Below are positions 17,841 through 26,890 of a stretch of DNA of 64,000 bases, one piece after another; within the stretch, counting starts at the first letter, position 1, and each line of letters begins with the position of its first letter. Source of the DNA: Actinomycetes bacterium (GTDB lineage: Bacteria; Actinomycetota; Thermoleophilia; Solirubrobacterales; Solirubrobacteraceae). Location of the stretch: contig JAJYUP010000004.1 of NCBI GenBank assembly GCA_021792455.1, positions 1 to 64,000 of the forward strand, written 5' to 3'. A program made the translations under genes and the position numbers. The notes beneath the pieces were generated by a model. The model searched no databases. It was not told where the DNA came from and was given only the letters and a program-made list of their open reading frames with translations.

Positions 17841-17846
17841 CCACAG

Positions 17847-19145
17847 ATGTCGGCGCTGCCGTCTGATCTCGCTGCATCCGATCCCTCGCAGGCTTCGCCT
17901 CAGGTCCCGCCCGCACGTCCCGCCGAGATTGAGGCTCGCAGGCTGCGCGGCGGCAGAGCGAGTGCGGTGGTGCACGCTGGCAGGGTGCAGGCGGTCGTGC
18001 GCGGCGGCAGAGCGAGTGCGGTGGTGCACGCTGGCAGGGTGCAGGCGGTCGTGCGCGGCGGCAGAGCGCAGACGATCTTGCGGGGCAGCTGGGCACGAGC
18101 GACGGTGCTTGCCGCATCGCTTGGCACGATCGCCGCGGTGAGCGCGATCAGCGCGGCGCCAGGGGTCGCCCTCGCCGCAGCGTCGATCAACCGAGGTGAT
18201 CGCCCGGTGGCGATGAGCGCCTTCTCCACCGGCGGCGTCGCCGCCTCGCAGCTGCCCCTCGCAGGCGCAGACGGCCACGCTCTCCTCCCACAGCAGCTGC
18301 GCAGCCACCCTGTGCGCGCCCTTCAAGCGGCGCTGCACGTCGTGATCGACGGCGACTTCGGGCCCGAAACAGAGGCTGCTGTGCGCCGCTTCCAGGCAGA
18401 ACACGGGCTGCCCGCAAACGGCATCGTCGACGCGCGCACATGGGCGGCGCTCGGCTTCCACGAGATGCGGGAGCTGAGGCCACGGCCGCTTCGCCGCGGT
18501 CTGAAGGCCAGCGCCCCTGACGCATACAACGGCGGCACCGAAGCACACAGGGAGCTGCGCAGAAGCGGGAAGCGGACGAAGAAGCAGAAGAAGGGCTCAA
18601 AACGCTTGCAGACGCCCGCCACAGCGCCAGACGCCGGCGCAAGCCCCGCAGGCGCCGTGACACCAGCGCCCACCCCAGCCCTGACGGCGCCGGTGCCGCC
18701 GTCGACTGAAGGCTATGTCAACCCGCTCCCCAGCGGATTCACCGCCGGCCGCACCGACATGGGTGTCGACTTCACCTCTGTGCCTGGGACGGCCATCCTC
18801 GCGATCGGGCAGGCGAAGATCCTCGGCATCTACCCGAACTGGTTCCCACCAGGCGGCCCCAACGGCGGCAACATGCTCGAATACGAACTGCTCACCGGGC
18901 CTGATGCGACGCGCAGGGTGTACGTCGCGGAGCAGATCGAAATCACGGTCGCCGTCGGAGAAACCGTCGCTGCGGGGGCGCTGATCGGCCGCTACGCCTC
19001 CGAAGGAACCGGCATCGAGATGGGATGGGCGGCCGGAGGGGGCGTGACCCTCGCGCAGGCGACGACAGGCTACGAAGAGGGTCAGGAAACCGAAGCGGGC
19101 CAGAGCTTCCGCGCCTTCCTGCAGAGCCTCGGCGTCGCCCTCTAG
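17847..19145 (+). CDS. Secreted peptidoglycan-binding (PG_binding_1) protein with a C-terminal M23-peptidase-like domain
   Basis: VRALQAALHVVIDGDFGPETEAAVRRFQAEHGLPANGIVDARTWAALGF; later FTAGRTDMGVDFTSVPGTAILAIGQAKIL...AVGETVAAGALIGRY. Confidence 0.85.
   Translation: MSALPSDLAASDPSQASPQVPPARPAEIEARRLRGGRASAVVHAGRVQAVVRGGRASAVVHAGRVQAVVRGGRAQTILRGSWARATVLAASLGTIAAVSAISAAPGVALAAASINRGDRPVAMSAFSTGGVAASQLPLAGADGHALLPQQLRSHPVRALQAALHVVIDGDFGPETEAAVRRFQAEHGLPANGIVDARTWAALGFHEMRELRPRPLRRGLKASAPDAYNGGTEAHRELRRSGKRTKKQKKGSKRLQTPATAPDAGASPAGAVTPAPTPALTAPVPPSTEGYVNPLPSGFTAGRTDMGVDFTSVPGTAILAIGQAKILGIYPNWFPPGGPNGGNMLEYELLTGPDATRRVYVAEQIEITVAVGETVAAGALIGRYASEGTGIEMGWAAGGGVTLAQATTGYEEGQETEAGQSFRAFLQSLGVAL
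17949..18056 (+). repeat. 54-bp in-frame tandem duplication (2 copies plus partial)
   Basis: GGCGGCAGAGCGAGTGCGGTGGTGCACGCTGGCAGGGTGCAGGCGGTCGTGCGC twice, exact; encodes RGGRASAVVHAGRVQAVV. Confidence 0.95.
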
Positions 19146-19283
19146 CGTCCCACGCCTCGCGCTGCGGCGCGGACGCCTGGTGCCTTGCCTCCGATCGTCG
19201 TCGAGTGGCACTGGCGATTCGCCCGTCACGAAGCGGGACTGAGCCGCGCCCACGATTTGTAATCTGATGGCATCCGTGTTGCG

Positions 19284-19493
19284 ATGGACAGCTTCGGTCG
19301 GCTCGTCGTTGCGAAGACTCTCCGGGATGAGCTCGGCATCGAGGGCCCCACCGACCTCGAGCTCACTGCCTCGGACGGCAGGCTGGAGCTCACCGTCGCA
19401 GACGTGCCGGCACGGGTGGAGGAGCGGGATGGGTTCCCCGTGCTTGTGGCCGACCGGCCGATGCGGCCGATGAGCACGGCGGCTGTCTGCTGA
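19284..19493 (+). CDS. AbrB/MazE/VapB-like antitoxin without an evident toxin partner
   Basis: MDSFGRLVVAKTLRDELGIEGPTDLELTASDGRLELTVAD: SpoVT/AbrB swapped-hairpin pattern. Confidence 0.7.
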   Translation: MDSFGRLVVAKTLRDELGIEGPTDLELTASDGRLELTVADVPARVEERDGFPVLVADRPMRPMSTAAVC

Positions 19494-19856
19494 GCGCAGA
19501 TCAGCGTGCGCTGCCGACCTACAGGGCCATGGGTGCCGAGGTTCGGTTCATCGGCACCTGAGACGGCTCCCGCGGCGAGCAGGCCGGCTGATCGTCTCCT
19601 TCATCAGCCGCCTGGCACACCGCCCTGCGGATCTGGCGCCAACCTCGGAGCAGGCCGGCCGATCTTCTCAGCCTGGGTCTTGTGATCGCGCCGCCTCGGC
19701 CTATTGAAGGAGGTATCGAGGACATACCTGCAGCAGACACTCCACTGGTCGCGCGAAGGGCCGTCAGGCGTTTGCCGGGCCGCCGCCCCACTCGGGCAGA
19801 TGACCGTTGGCGTGGAGGCTGCGAGGGAGCAGCGAAGAGGTGAAGGACAGCAGCAG

Positions 19857-21101
19857 ATGACAGCGCACAAAGGGCACCGTTCCAGGAGGGCGGCCGATGC
19901 CGCCGATTTGCGCGCCTTGAGAATCGCGATGCTCGCCCCCCCTTGGATCCCTGTGCCTCCGCCGGGATATGGAGGCATAGAGGCCGTGATCGCGCTGCTC
20001 TCGCGCGAGCTTCTCAGACGTGGGCATGAGGTGACGCTGTTCGCAGCGCCAGGGTCCTGCTCGGAGGCGGAGGTCGTCGAGCTGCTCGACGCTCCCCACC
20101 CAGAGGCGATCGAGCGGGCCCTCTATGAGGCCGACCACGTCGCGCGCGCCTTCGCCCACATCGAGCGCGAAGAGCGCTCAGGGCGAGCCTACGACGTCGT
20201 GCACGACCACTGCGGGTTCACAGCATTCGCGATGGCCGACCGCATCGGAGTGCCCCTCGTGCACACCCTCCACGGGCCGTTCACCCCGGATACCGCCGCC
20301 TTCTACGCCCACCACGCAGCGAAGGCGAAGGTCGTCGCGATCAGCGACGCCCAGCTCCGCGAAGCTCCGGCGAACCTGCAGGTCGCAGGCGTGGTCCCAA
20401 ATCCGATCGACGCTGCGCGATGGCCTCTGATCCGCGAGAAGGCGGGCTACCTGCTGTGGGTCGGCCGGATGGCGGAGGAGAAGGGACCGCACCGCGCGAT
20501 CGCGGCAGCACGCCTCGCGAAGATGCCGCTCGTGCTCGCCGGTCCTGTCCAGCCGGGCCAGGAGCATTTCTTCGAGCGGGAGGTCGCTCCCCACATCGAC
20601 GGCAGGCAGGTGCGCTGGGAAGGCGAGGTCGCAGGCGCAACAAAGAGGCGGCTGTTCGCACGGGCGAGCGCCCTGCTGATGCCGATCAGGTGGCAGGAGC
20701 CGTTCGGCATCGTGATGATCGAGGCGATGGTGTGCGGGACGCCTGTCATCGCCTTCCCTGAAGGCGCTGCTGAGGAGCTCGTCAGGCCAGGTGAGACGGG
20801 CTTCCTCGTTCATGACGAGCAGGAGATGGCAGCTGCATGCCTGCGGGCGGGCGAGCTGGACCCCAGCCGCTGCCGCACCGCGGTCGTGAAGCGGTACGAG
20901 GTTCGCGCAGTCGCAGCAGCCTACGAGCGGATCTACCGCTCCTGCAGCGAGAGATCAGCCCCCCGGATCGACGCTCGCTCTCAGCTTGCCAAGCGCCCTC
21001 TGTTCGATCTGGCGCACGCGCTCAGCACTCAATCCGAGCCTCGCGGCGATCTCGCTGAGCGACAGCTGCGGCCCCGCGTCGAGACCGTAGCGAGCGCGTA
21101 G
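19857..21101 (+). CDS. GT4-family glycosyltransferase
   Basis: RIAMLAPPWIPVPPPGYGGIEAVIALLSRELLRRGHEVTLFAAPGS...GRMAEEKGPHRAI...EPFGIVMIEAMVCGTPVIAFPEGAAEELV; paralogous to 38465-39646. Confidence 0.88.
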   Translation: MTAHKGHRSRRAADAADLRALRIAMLAPPWIPVPPPGYGGIEAVIALLSRELLRRGHEVTLFAAPGSCSEAEVVELLDAPHPEAIERALYEADHVARAFAHIEREERSGRAYDVVHDHCGFTAFAMADRIGVPLVHTLHGPFTPDTAAFYAHHAAKAKVVAISDAQLREAPANLQVAGVVPNPIDAARWPLIREKAGYLLWVGRMAEEKGPHRAIAAARLAKMPLVLAGPVQPGQEHFFEREVAPHIDGRQVRWEGEVAGATKRRLFARASALLMPIRWQEPFGIVMIEAMVCGTPVIAFPEGAAEELVRPGETGFLVHDEQEMAAACLRAGELDPSRCRTAVVKRYEVRAVAAAYERIYRSCSERSAPRIDARSQLAKRPLFDLAHALSTQSEPRGDLAERQLRPRVETVASA

Positions 21102-21870
21102 CACGAACCGCTCGCGATCACTGAGACCACTGAGCAGGCTGCGCAGCTGCCGAATCTGAACATCAGCGAGTGCGCGCTCATATTCGTCCTGCGCGATCGG
21201 GTCGACGAGCAGCTCGCCGAACGTCCCTGTGCCGCGATCTGGATCGTCGCTCGCAAGCGGCTCCTCGAGTCCCTTTGGCGGCCGGTCGGCGGCGATCAGG
21301 CTCGAGACCTGTGCAGCGCTGAGCTTCGTGTGCTTCGCAAGCTCGCTGAGGGTGGGCTCACGCCCCTCCCGCCTCAGGTGGGAGCGGTGGGCGTCCTTGA
21401 TTCGAGCGAGCTGCCGGAGCGCACGGTCTGAGAGAACGACGGGACGGGTGAGCTCCGCGACGAGCTGCTGCATCGCCTGCCGAACCCACCAGGAAGCGCA
21501 GCTCCAGAACGGCGCTCCCCGCTCAGGCTGGTAGCGCTCCACTGCCCTGAGCAGGCCAACCACGCCCTCCTGCAACAGCTCGAGGCGCTCGATCCCCCCG
21601 GCCGATCGGTACCGCTTCGCGACGGCGGCAATCGCAGGCAGGTGGGCCTCGATCAGCTGCGCCCGCGCGTCGCGGTCACCTGCCTTCGCAGCGGCGATCA
21701 GCTTCCGCTCGATCTCTGCAGAGAGCGAAGGTCGGCTGTCGAGCTCGCTGAGGTAGACGCTCGTCTTCGCGGCAAGCTCCCTCGCGACCCCCTCTCGCCC
21801 CTGTCCTTCCAGCCTCCTGGCGAGCCTCGGATCCAATCGCGAAGACGCCCTGGTGCCTGCCCTTCCGCTC
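20955..21870 (-). CDS. Alternative sigma-70 factor (RpoD/SigB-like, group 2/3)
   Basis: LLQEGVVGLLRAVERYQPERGAPFWSCASWWVRQAMQQLVAE and ...LSGLSDRERFVLRARYGLD...LSLSEIAARLGLSAERVRQIEQRALGKLR. Start uncertain (ORF extends to 21953 through a repeat). Confidence 0.85.
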
Positions 21871-21915
21871 ACGCCCTCGATTCTTCCAACTGGCCTGGGG
21901 AGCCGCTCGACCAGC

Positions 21916-22081
21916 GATCGAAAGCGACTGCGATGATGGCCTCTCACGGGCAACGCGGTCGGGGGGAGTGCCCGGCTCGAACAGTGATCGCAAGCGACTG
22001 CGATGATGGCCTCTCACGGGCAACGCGGTCGGTGGGAGTGCCCGGCTCGAACAGTGATCGCAAGCGGCTGCGATAATGGCC
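21916..22081. repeat. 70-bp tandem repeat, 2 full copies plus partial, each beginning with ATCGCA(A)AGCGAC-TGCGAT-type hairpin
   Basis: Copies at 21916-21985, 21986-22055 and 22056-22081 (GATCG[C/A]AAGCG[A/G]CTGCGAT[G/A]ATGGCC...). Confidence 0.95.
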
Positions 22082-22328
22082 CTGTGGACGGGGAGCACGT
22101 GATGGCGCGGGCGTCGCAGCCGTTTCCAGACGGCGACCCTCGCGGGTCGCGCGATGCTCGCGCCAAGTTCACAGTGGCGGACCGCCGAAGAGGGACAGCA
22201 ATGGTGGGAGCCTGCCGGCGCCGCCGCCGGCTGCGCGGCAGGTCTGAGGGAAGAGCCTCAGTTGAGGGTCTGAGTTGACGTACAGAGCCTCGAGCGTCGG
22301 AGCCCGCGATCGGGAGGAGGTGATCTCG

Positions 22329-22376
22329 ATGACAGCTCGCTGAGCGCAGCGCAACCCGCCGCTCAGTCTGAGCGGC
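22329..22376 (+). promoter_or_regulatory. Leader with minimal uORF (ATG ACA GCT CGC TGA) and 8-bp hairpin upstream of the permease gene
   Basis: GGGAGGAGGTGATCTCG-ATGACAGCTCGCTGA (strong SD), then GCCGCTCA-GTC-TGAGCGGC. Confidence 0.4.
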
Positions 22377-22407
22377 ATCTCAAGCCTCCACGATCAAAGG
22401 AAGGACG

Positions 22408-23484
22408 ATGGACTCATCTCTCGCGCTCGCGCCCGCGCCGAGGCGCAGGCTGCTCCCAGGACTCATCGGCATCGGGGCGTTTGTGATCATTGCCGCCGCT
22501 GGGCTTTGGTGGGCGAAGTGGTCGCCCTACGGCAACAAGCTCGCAGAGCTTCTCAGCCACCCCGTCTGGAGCGGCGGGGTCATGCTGAACGAAGCTGGCG
22601 CCGCCCGCTCAGCGCCGTCGCTCAGCGGTGCATGGGCTTTCACGAAGGCCTACTTCGATGACATCTGGCCAGGTTTCCTCGCGGCGCTCGGAATCGCCGC
22701 CGCAACTGAGACGCTGATCCCGCGCAGGTGGCTGCTCAGGCTGCTCGCGAAGCGCAGCGAGGCGCGAGGGTCGCTGATCGGCGGGCTGTGCGCGCTGCCG
22801 TCGCTGATGTGCACCTGCTGCACGGCGCCGATAGCGGTGACGCTGCGTCGCGATGGGGTCCCGACCTCAGCGGCGCTCGCCTACTGGATCGGCAACCCTG
22901 TGCTCAACCCTGCTGTGCTCGCCTTCCTCGCAGTCGTCGCGCCCTGGCAGTGGGTGCTGACGCGAATCATCGTCGGGCTCGCGCTCGTGTTCGCAGGCAC
23001 CGCGCTCGTCGCCCGCTTCGCCGACCGCACCCCGCACCGCGAGATCGAGCTGCCGCCGGTGCGGACAGTCGATCCCCGCGAGGCTCCTGTGAGCTTCGGG
23101 CGCGCGCTCGCGAAGCTGTTCGTGAGGCTCGCCCCCACCTACTTCGTGGTGATCTTCCTCACCGGCCTGTTCCGTGGATGGCTCTTCCCGATCGACGGCA
23201 CTGCGGTCGAGTGGGTCGTGCCGTCGATCATCGCCGCCGCAGTCCTCGGCACGCTCGTCGTGATCCCAACGGCAGGCGAGATCCCGATAGTCCTCGGACT
23301 CGCAAGCGCTGGCGTGAACGTCGGTGTGCTCGGCGCGCTCCTGATCACGCTGCCCGCGATAAGCATCGTCTCGATGGCGATGGTCGCACGCACGCTGTCG
23401 GTGCGGGTGACGCTCGCGATGGGGGCCGCCGTGGTGGGGAGCGGATTCCTCGCCGCCGGGCTTCTGTGGCTGCTCACCAGATGA
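22408..23484 (+). CDS. DUF318/YraQ (ArsP-like) permease
   Basis: ALPSLMCTCCTAPIAVTLRRDGVPTSAALAYWIGNPVLNPAVLAFL; multiple TM helices. Confidence 0.8.
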   Translation: MDSSLALAPAPRRRLLPGLIGIGAFVIIAAAGLWWAKWSPYGNKLAELLSHPVWSGGVMLNEAGAARSAPSLSGAWAFTKAYFDDIWPGFLAALGIAAATETLIPRRWLLRLLAKRSEARGSLIGGLCALPSLMCTCCTAPIAVTLRRDGVPTSAALAYWIGNPVLNPAVLAFLAVVAPWQWVLTRIIVGLALVFAGTALVARFADRTPHREIELPPVRTVDPREAPVSFGRALAKLFVRLAPTYFVVIFLTGLFRGWLFPIDGTAVEWVVPSIIAAAVLGTLVVIPTAGEIPIVLGLASAGVNVGVLGALLITLPAISIVSMAMVARTLSVRVTLAMGAAVVGSGFLAAGLLWLLTR

Positions 23485-24155
23485 GCGCAGTCGAGTCGGC
23501 ACGATCGCGGCCGCCCCCGCGCACCTCTACCGCGGGCTCACGGTCGCCTCTGCGTTCACCGCGGCGCGGCGAGCCGCTCGCTCCGGCGCTGCGTGCAGGC
23601 GAGCAGAGCCTGCGAGCTCGATCTCGCCAAGCTCTGCGCGCAGCGGCGCGAAGATCTGCGTGTACCAGTAGTCGGTCCGACTCGAAAGCTCTTCGATCCG
23701 CGCCGCCTCGGCATCGAAGCCTGAAAGGTCGACCTCTTCGACCAGCGCGAGAGCCCTGACGTGGCGGGCGTTCGCCTCGATGCGCTCGTCACCCATCGCG
23801 CGCGAGGTGGTCGGCGAGGCCGGCGAGGACGAGGCGCAGAGCCTCAGCTGCGTCGTCACCGCATCGAATGCAGCGGGAAGGGGCGCGCCCGCTGAGAGCG
23901 CGGGCGCGCTTGTTGCCATCCCTGGCACCCTGTCCTGCCCCAGACCATCGGGCAGCCTCGCTCGCGAATCGCTTGGGCCTCTTTCGCTCGGCATGAGCCG
24001 TGCGCAGGCCCGCAGGAAGCTGACGCGCTTCACGATCTCCCGCACCGGCTTCGACAACTTCTGCCTCTACGCAGGCTTTGGGATCAGCGCGGCGCACAGC
24101 GCACCACCGCGCGCGAGCCCTGCCAGCCGATGCCGGAGTCGGTGCTCCTCAGCGC

Positions 24156-24494
24156 TCAGTACGAGCCGCTCACGCCCGTTTTCTTCTTCTTTTTCAGCTT
24201 GACGTGATGCTTCGCGGTGTGCTTGGTGGCGTGGTGCTTGACGGAGCGCCCCTTCTTCTTGCCGCGCCTCCGCGAATGCTTCTTGGTGCTGCGCGTCTTG
24301 TGACTCCCGCTTTTCGTCGCGCTCGCAAGCGCGACGGCGGGGCCAGCCGCACCGAGCGCTTGGCGAGATGAGCCTGATCTGCCCGCGGCAGCGGCAAGCG
24401 CCGATGCGGGCGCAAGGAGTCCTGCAAGCAGGAGGGCGGCGGTCGCGAAGGCCGACACGATGCGGATTCTCGCTGCTCTGATACGGCTTGACAT
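24156..24494 (-). CDS. Small secreted Lys/His-rich protein
   Basis: MSSRIRAARIRIVSAFATAALLLAGLLAPASALAAAAG signal peptide, then KTRSTKKHSRRRGKKKGRSVKHHATKHTAKHHVKLKKKKKTGVSGSY; AGGAGG SD upstream of ATG 24494. Confidence 0.65.
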   Translation of the reverse strand: MSSRIRAARIRIVSAFATAALLLAGLLAPASALAAAAGRSGSSRQALGAAGPAVALASATKSGSHKTRSTKKHSRRRGKKKGRSVKHHATKHTAKHHVKLKKKKKTGVSGSY

Positions 24495-24798
24495 GATGGG
24501 CCTCCTCAACTCCCAGGGGCATGCACGAAGGTTTGCCTGCGACGGACCCCAGGTGAGGCCGCCAGCGAGGGCGAGCGCGAAGGCGAGGCCTGAACGCACG
24601 GACGCCGGAAGCACTCCGTCTCACAGGAGACCGTCAGAGACAGTGTCATTTGATAGCAGACTGAGCGAGCGGCCGCAGTCGCCTCCTGCTCTGGGCGGGC
24701 CCTGACCGAGCGGCCCTCGTGCTCAGTGGCCCCCAACGAGACCGGCAATCCCGCAGGACGCCCCTCGCGCGGTCGATTCGCTGAAGTACCCTGAGGCG

Positions 24799-25869
24799 AT
24801 GCCCGCAGCCGAGGTGAGCGTCACGCACGCGGCGAGACAGTCGCCCGACACCTGCGCGATCGAAGTGCGCGGTCTGTGCAAGTCGTTTGGCGAGGTGAAG
24901 GCGCTGATCGGCGTCGATCTCGATGTGCAGAGGGGCACGGTGCTCGGCCTGCTCGGTCCAAACGGCGCAGGCAAGACGACGCTCGTGCGAATCCTCACAA
25001 CGCTCTTGAAGCCAGACTCAGGCAGAGCGAACGTGCTTGGGCTCGACGTCGTGAAGGATGCTGCGAGGCTGCGCAGCGAGATAGGGCTCGCAGGACAGTA
25101 CGCGGCGGTCGACGAGAACCTCACGGGCCTCGAGAACCTGACGATGGTCGGCCGCCTCTACGGCGACAGCAGGGCAGGCGCGAAGGCGCGAGCGCAGGAG
25201 CTGCTCGCGCGCTTCGATCTGACCGAAGCGGCCCGACGGCCGACGAAGACGTACTCAGGCGGGATGCGCCGGCGTCTCGACCTCGCCGCAGCGCTCGTCG
25301 CAAAGCCGCCTCTGCTGTTTCTCGACGAGCCGACGACTGGGCTCGACCCGCGCAGCCGCCTCGATCTGTGGACCGTGATCGAGGAGCTCGTCGCGGAGGG
25401 AAGGACGGCGCTGCTGACGACCCAGTACCTCGACGAGGCCGACAGGCTCGCTGACACCATCGCCGTGACAGACCACGGCCGCGTGATCGCAAGCGGCACC
25501 CCAGATGAGCTGAAGGACAGGATCGGCGGGGAGCGTCTCGAGGTGAGAATCGAGGACGGCGGGGACCTGCAGGCGGCAGCGAACGCCCTCGCACCCCTCT
25601 CCGATGAGCCGCCGACCCTCGACGGCGAGCTCGTGAGGGTGAACGTCAGGCAGCGGCGCGGCAGCATCGTCGAGGCGGTGCGCCGTCTGAGCGAGGCAGG
25701 CATCGGCGTCGACGATCTCCTGCTGCGCCGCCCAACCCTCGACGACGTCTTCATCGCACTGACGGGCCACGCGGCGGAGACCTCGCCAGAGCGAGCGGAT
25801 GCGAAGAGCGAAGGCACCGAGCGCGCCGGACGCCTGCGCGATCGCAGAGGGGCGGGCGGCCGCAGATGA
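24799..25869 (+). CDS. ABC transporter ATP-binding protein, DrrA-like drug exporter
   Basis: GLLGPNGAGKTTLVRIL, TYSGGMRRRLDLAAALV, LLFLDEPTTGLDP; C-terminal DrrA-type extension. Confidence 0.92.
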   Translation: MPAAEVSVTHAARQSPDTCAIEVRGLCKSFGEVKALIGVDLDVQRGTVLGLLGPNGAGKTTLVRILTTLLKPDSGRANVLGLDVVKDAARLRSEIGLAGQYAAVDENLTGLENLTMVGRLYGDSRAGAKARAQELLARFDLTEAARRPTKTYSGGMRRRLDLAAALVAKPPLLFLDEPTTGLDPRSRLDLWTVIEELVAEGRTALLTTQYLDEADRLADTIAVTDHGRVIASGTPDELKDRIGGERLEVRIEDGGDLQAAANALAPLSDEPPTLDGELVRVNVRQRRGSIVEAVRRLSEAGIGVDDLLLRRPTLDDVFIALTGHAAETSPERADAKSEGTERAGRLRDRRGAGGRR

Positions 25870-26687
25870 GGCGCTCAGGCGGGAGCGCAGCAGCCGGCTC
25901 GGTTCGATCGCGGCAAGCTGGGATGAGGCGCGCGATCTCCGACACGCTCGTGATCGCGGAGCGAAACCTGATCCGCCTGCCCCGCGCACCAGAGCTGCTG
26001 ATCGCCTTCACGGTTCAGCCGATCATGTTCGTGCTGCTGTTCCGCTACGTCTTCGGCGGGGCGATCAGCACGCCCGGCTTCTCCTATGTCGACTTCCTCA
26101 TCCCAGGGATCATCGTCCAGAACATCGCCTTCGGCGGCTTCGTCACGGCGATCGGCCTGAACGAGGACGTCCACAGAGGGCTGATAGACCGCTTCCGATC
26201 GCTGCCGATGGCGCGTTCTGCGGTGCTCGCAGGGCGCACCCTTTCAGACATAGCGACGAACTGCCTGTCGATCGCGATCCTGCTTTGCACGGGACTGATC
26301 ATCGGCTTCAAATTCAGCGCGAGCGTGCCGGAGATCATCGGCGGCATCGGCCTGCTGCTGCTCTTTGGATACGCGTTCTCATGGTTCTTCGCGTTCGTCG
26401 GCCTCCTCGTGTCGACCCCAGAGTCGGCCAACTCCGTCGGATTCATCCTGATCTTCCCACTGACGTTCATCTCCTCTGCGTTCGTGCCAGTGCAGTCGAT
26501 GCCCTCAGTGCTGAGGGCGTTCGCGAAAGTGAACCCCTTCACGATCACGGTGGACGCGATGCGCCACCTGTGGGTCGGGGCACCCGCAGGCGGCTACGTC
26601 TGGCAGGCGGTGCTGTGGGCCGGCGGCATCATGGTGATCTTCGCCCTCCTCGCCGTCGCGCGCTACCAACGCGCGACAGGCGGGTAG
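25866..26687 (+). CDS. ABC-2 type permease, DrrB-like
   Basis: Overlaps the ATPase gene (ATGA); FTVQPIMFVLLFRYVFGGAI...FVPVQSMPSVLRAFAKVNPFTITVDAMRHL. Confidence 0.9.
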   Translation: MRRSGGSAAAGSVRSRQAGMRRAISDTLVIAERNLIRLPRAPELLIAFTVQPIMFVLLFRYVFGGAISTPGFSYVDFLIPGIIVQNIAFGGFVTAIGLNEDVHRGLIDRFRSLPMARSAVLAGRTLSDIATNCLSIAILLCTGLIIGFKFSASVPEIIGGIGLLLLFGYAFSWFFAFVGLLVSTPESANSVGFILIFPLTFISSAFVPVQSMPSVLRAFAKVNPFTITVDAMRHLWVGAPAGGYVWQAVLWAGGIMVIFALLAVARYQRATGG

Positions 26688-26713
26688 ACCGAGCAGGGCG
26701 CCGAGGCTCGAAA

Positions 26714-26826
26714 GGGCGCGGGGAGGTCCCCAGGTGAAGCTCGCAGAGGCGCGGGGAGGTCCCCAGGTGAAGCTCGCAGAGGCGCGGGGAGGTCCCCAGG
26801 TGAAGCTCGCAGAGGCGCGGGGAGGG
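26714..26826. repeat. 33-bp minisatellite, 3 copies plus partial
   Basis: GGTCCCCAGGTGAAGCTCGCAGAGGCGCGGGGA starting at 26725, 26758 and 26791. Confidence 0.95.
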
Positions 26827-26857
26827 GCCAGGCGAGGCAGCCGGCGTGGCACTGAGC

Positions 26858-26881
26858 GTATCTGCACAGCTATGCGGGTAC
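26858..26881. promoter_or_regulatory. ArsR/SmtB-type operator candidate
   Basis: Imperfect palindrome GTATCTGCACAGCTATGCGGGTAC just upstream of the arsR-like GTG start at 26891. Confidence 0.55.
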
Positions 26882-26890
26882 CATTGAGGC

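Noticed and set aside
21916-22081. 70-bp repeats as a CRISPR array
   Set aside because: Units are directly abutting with no unique spacers and only about 2.4 copies; no cas genes.
23527-24057. Minus-strand hypothetical CDS at 23527-24057
   Set aside because: Possible protein (RIEANARHVRALALVEEVDLSGFDAEAARIEELSSRTDYWYTQIFAPL) but start and coding status are uncertain, and the plus strand at 23930-24090 shows a different coding-like remnant (LGPLSLGMSRAQARRKLTRF...FDNFCLYAGFGI); not called.
26725-26826. 33-bp repeats as a CRISPR array
   Set aside because: No spacers; simple minisatellite.
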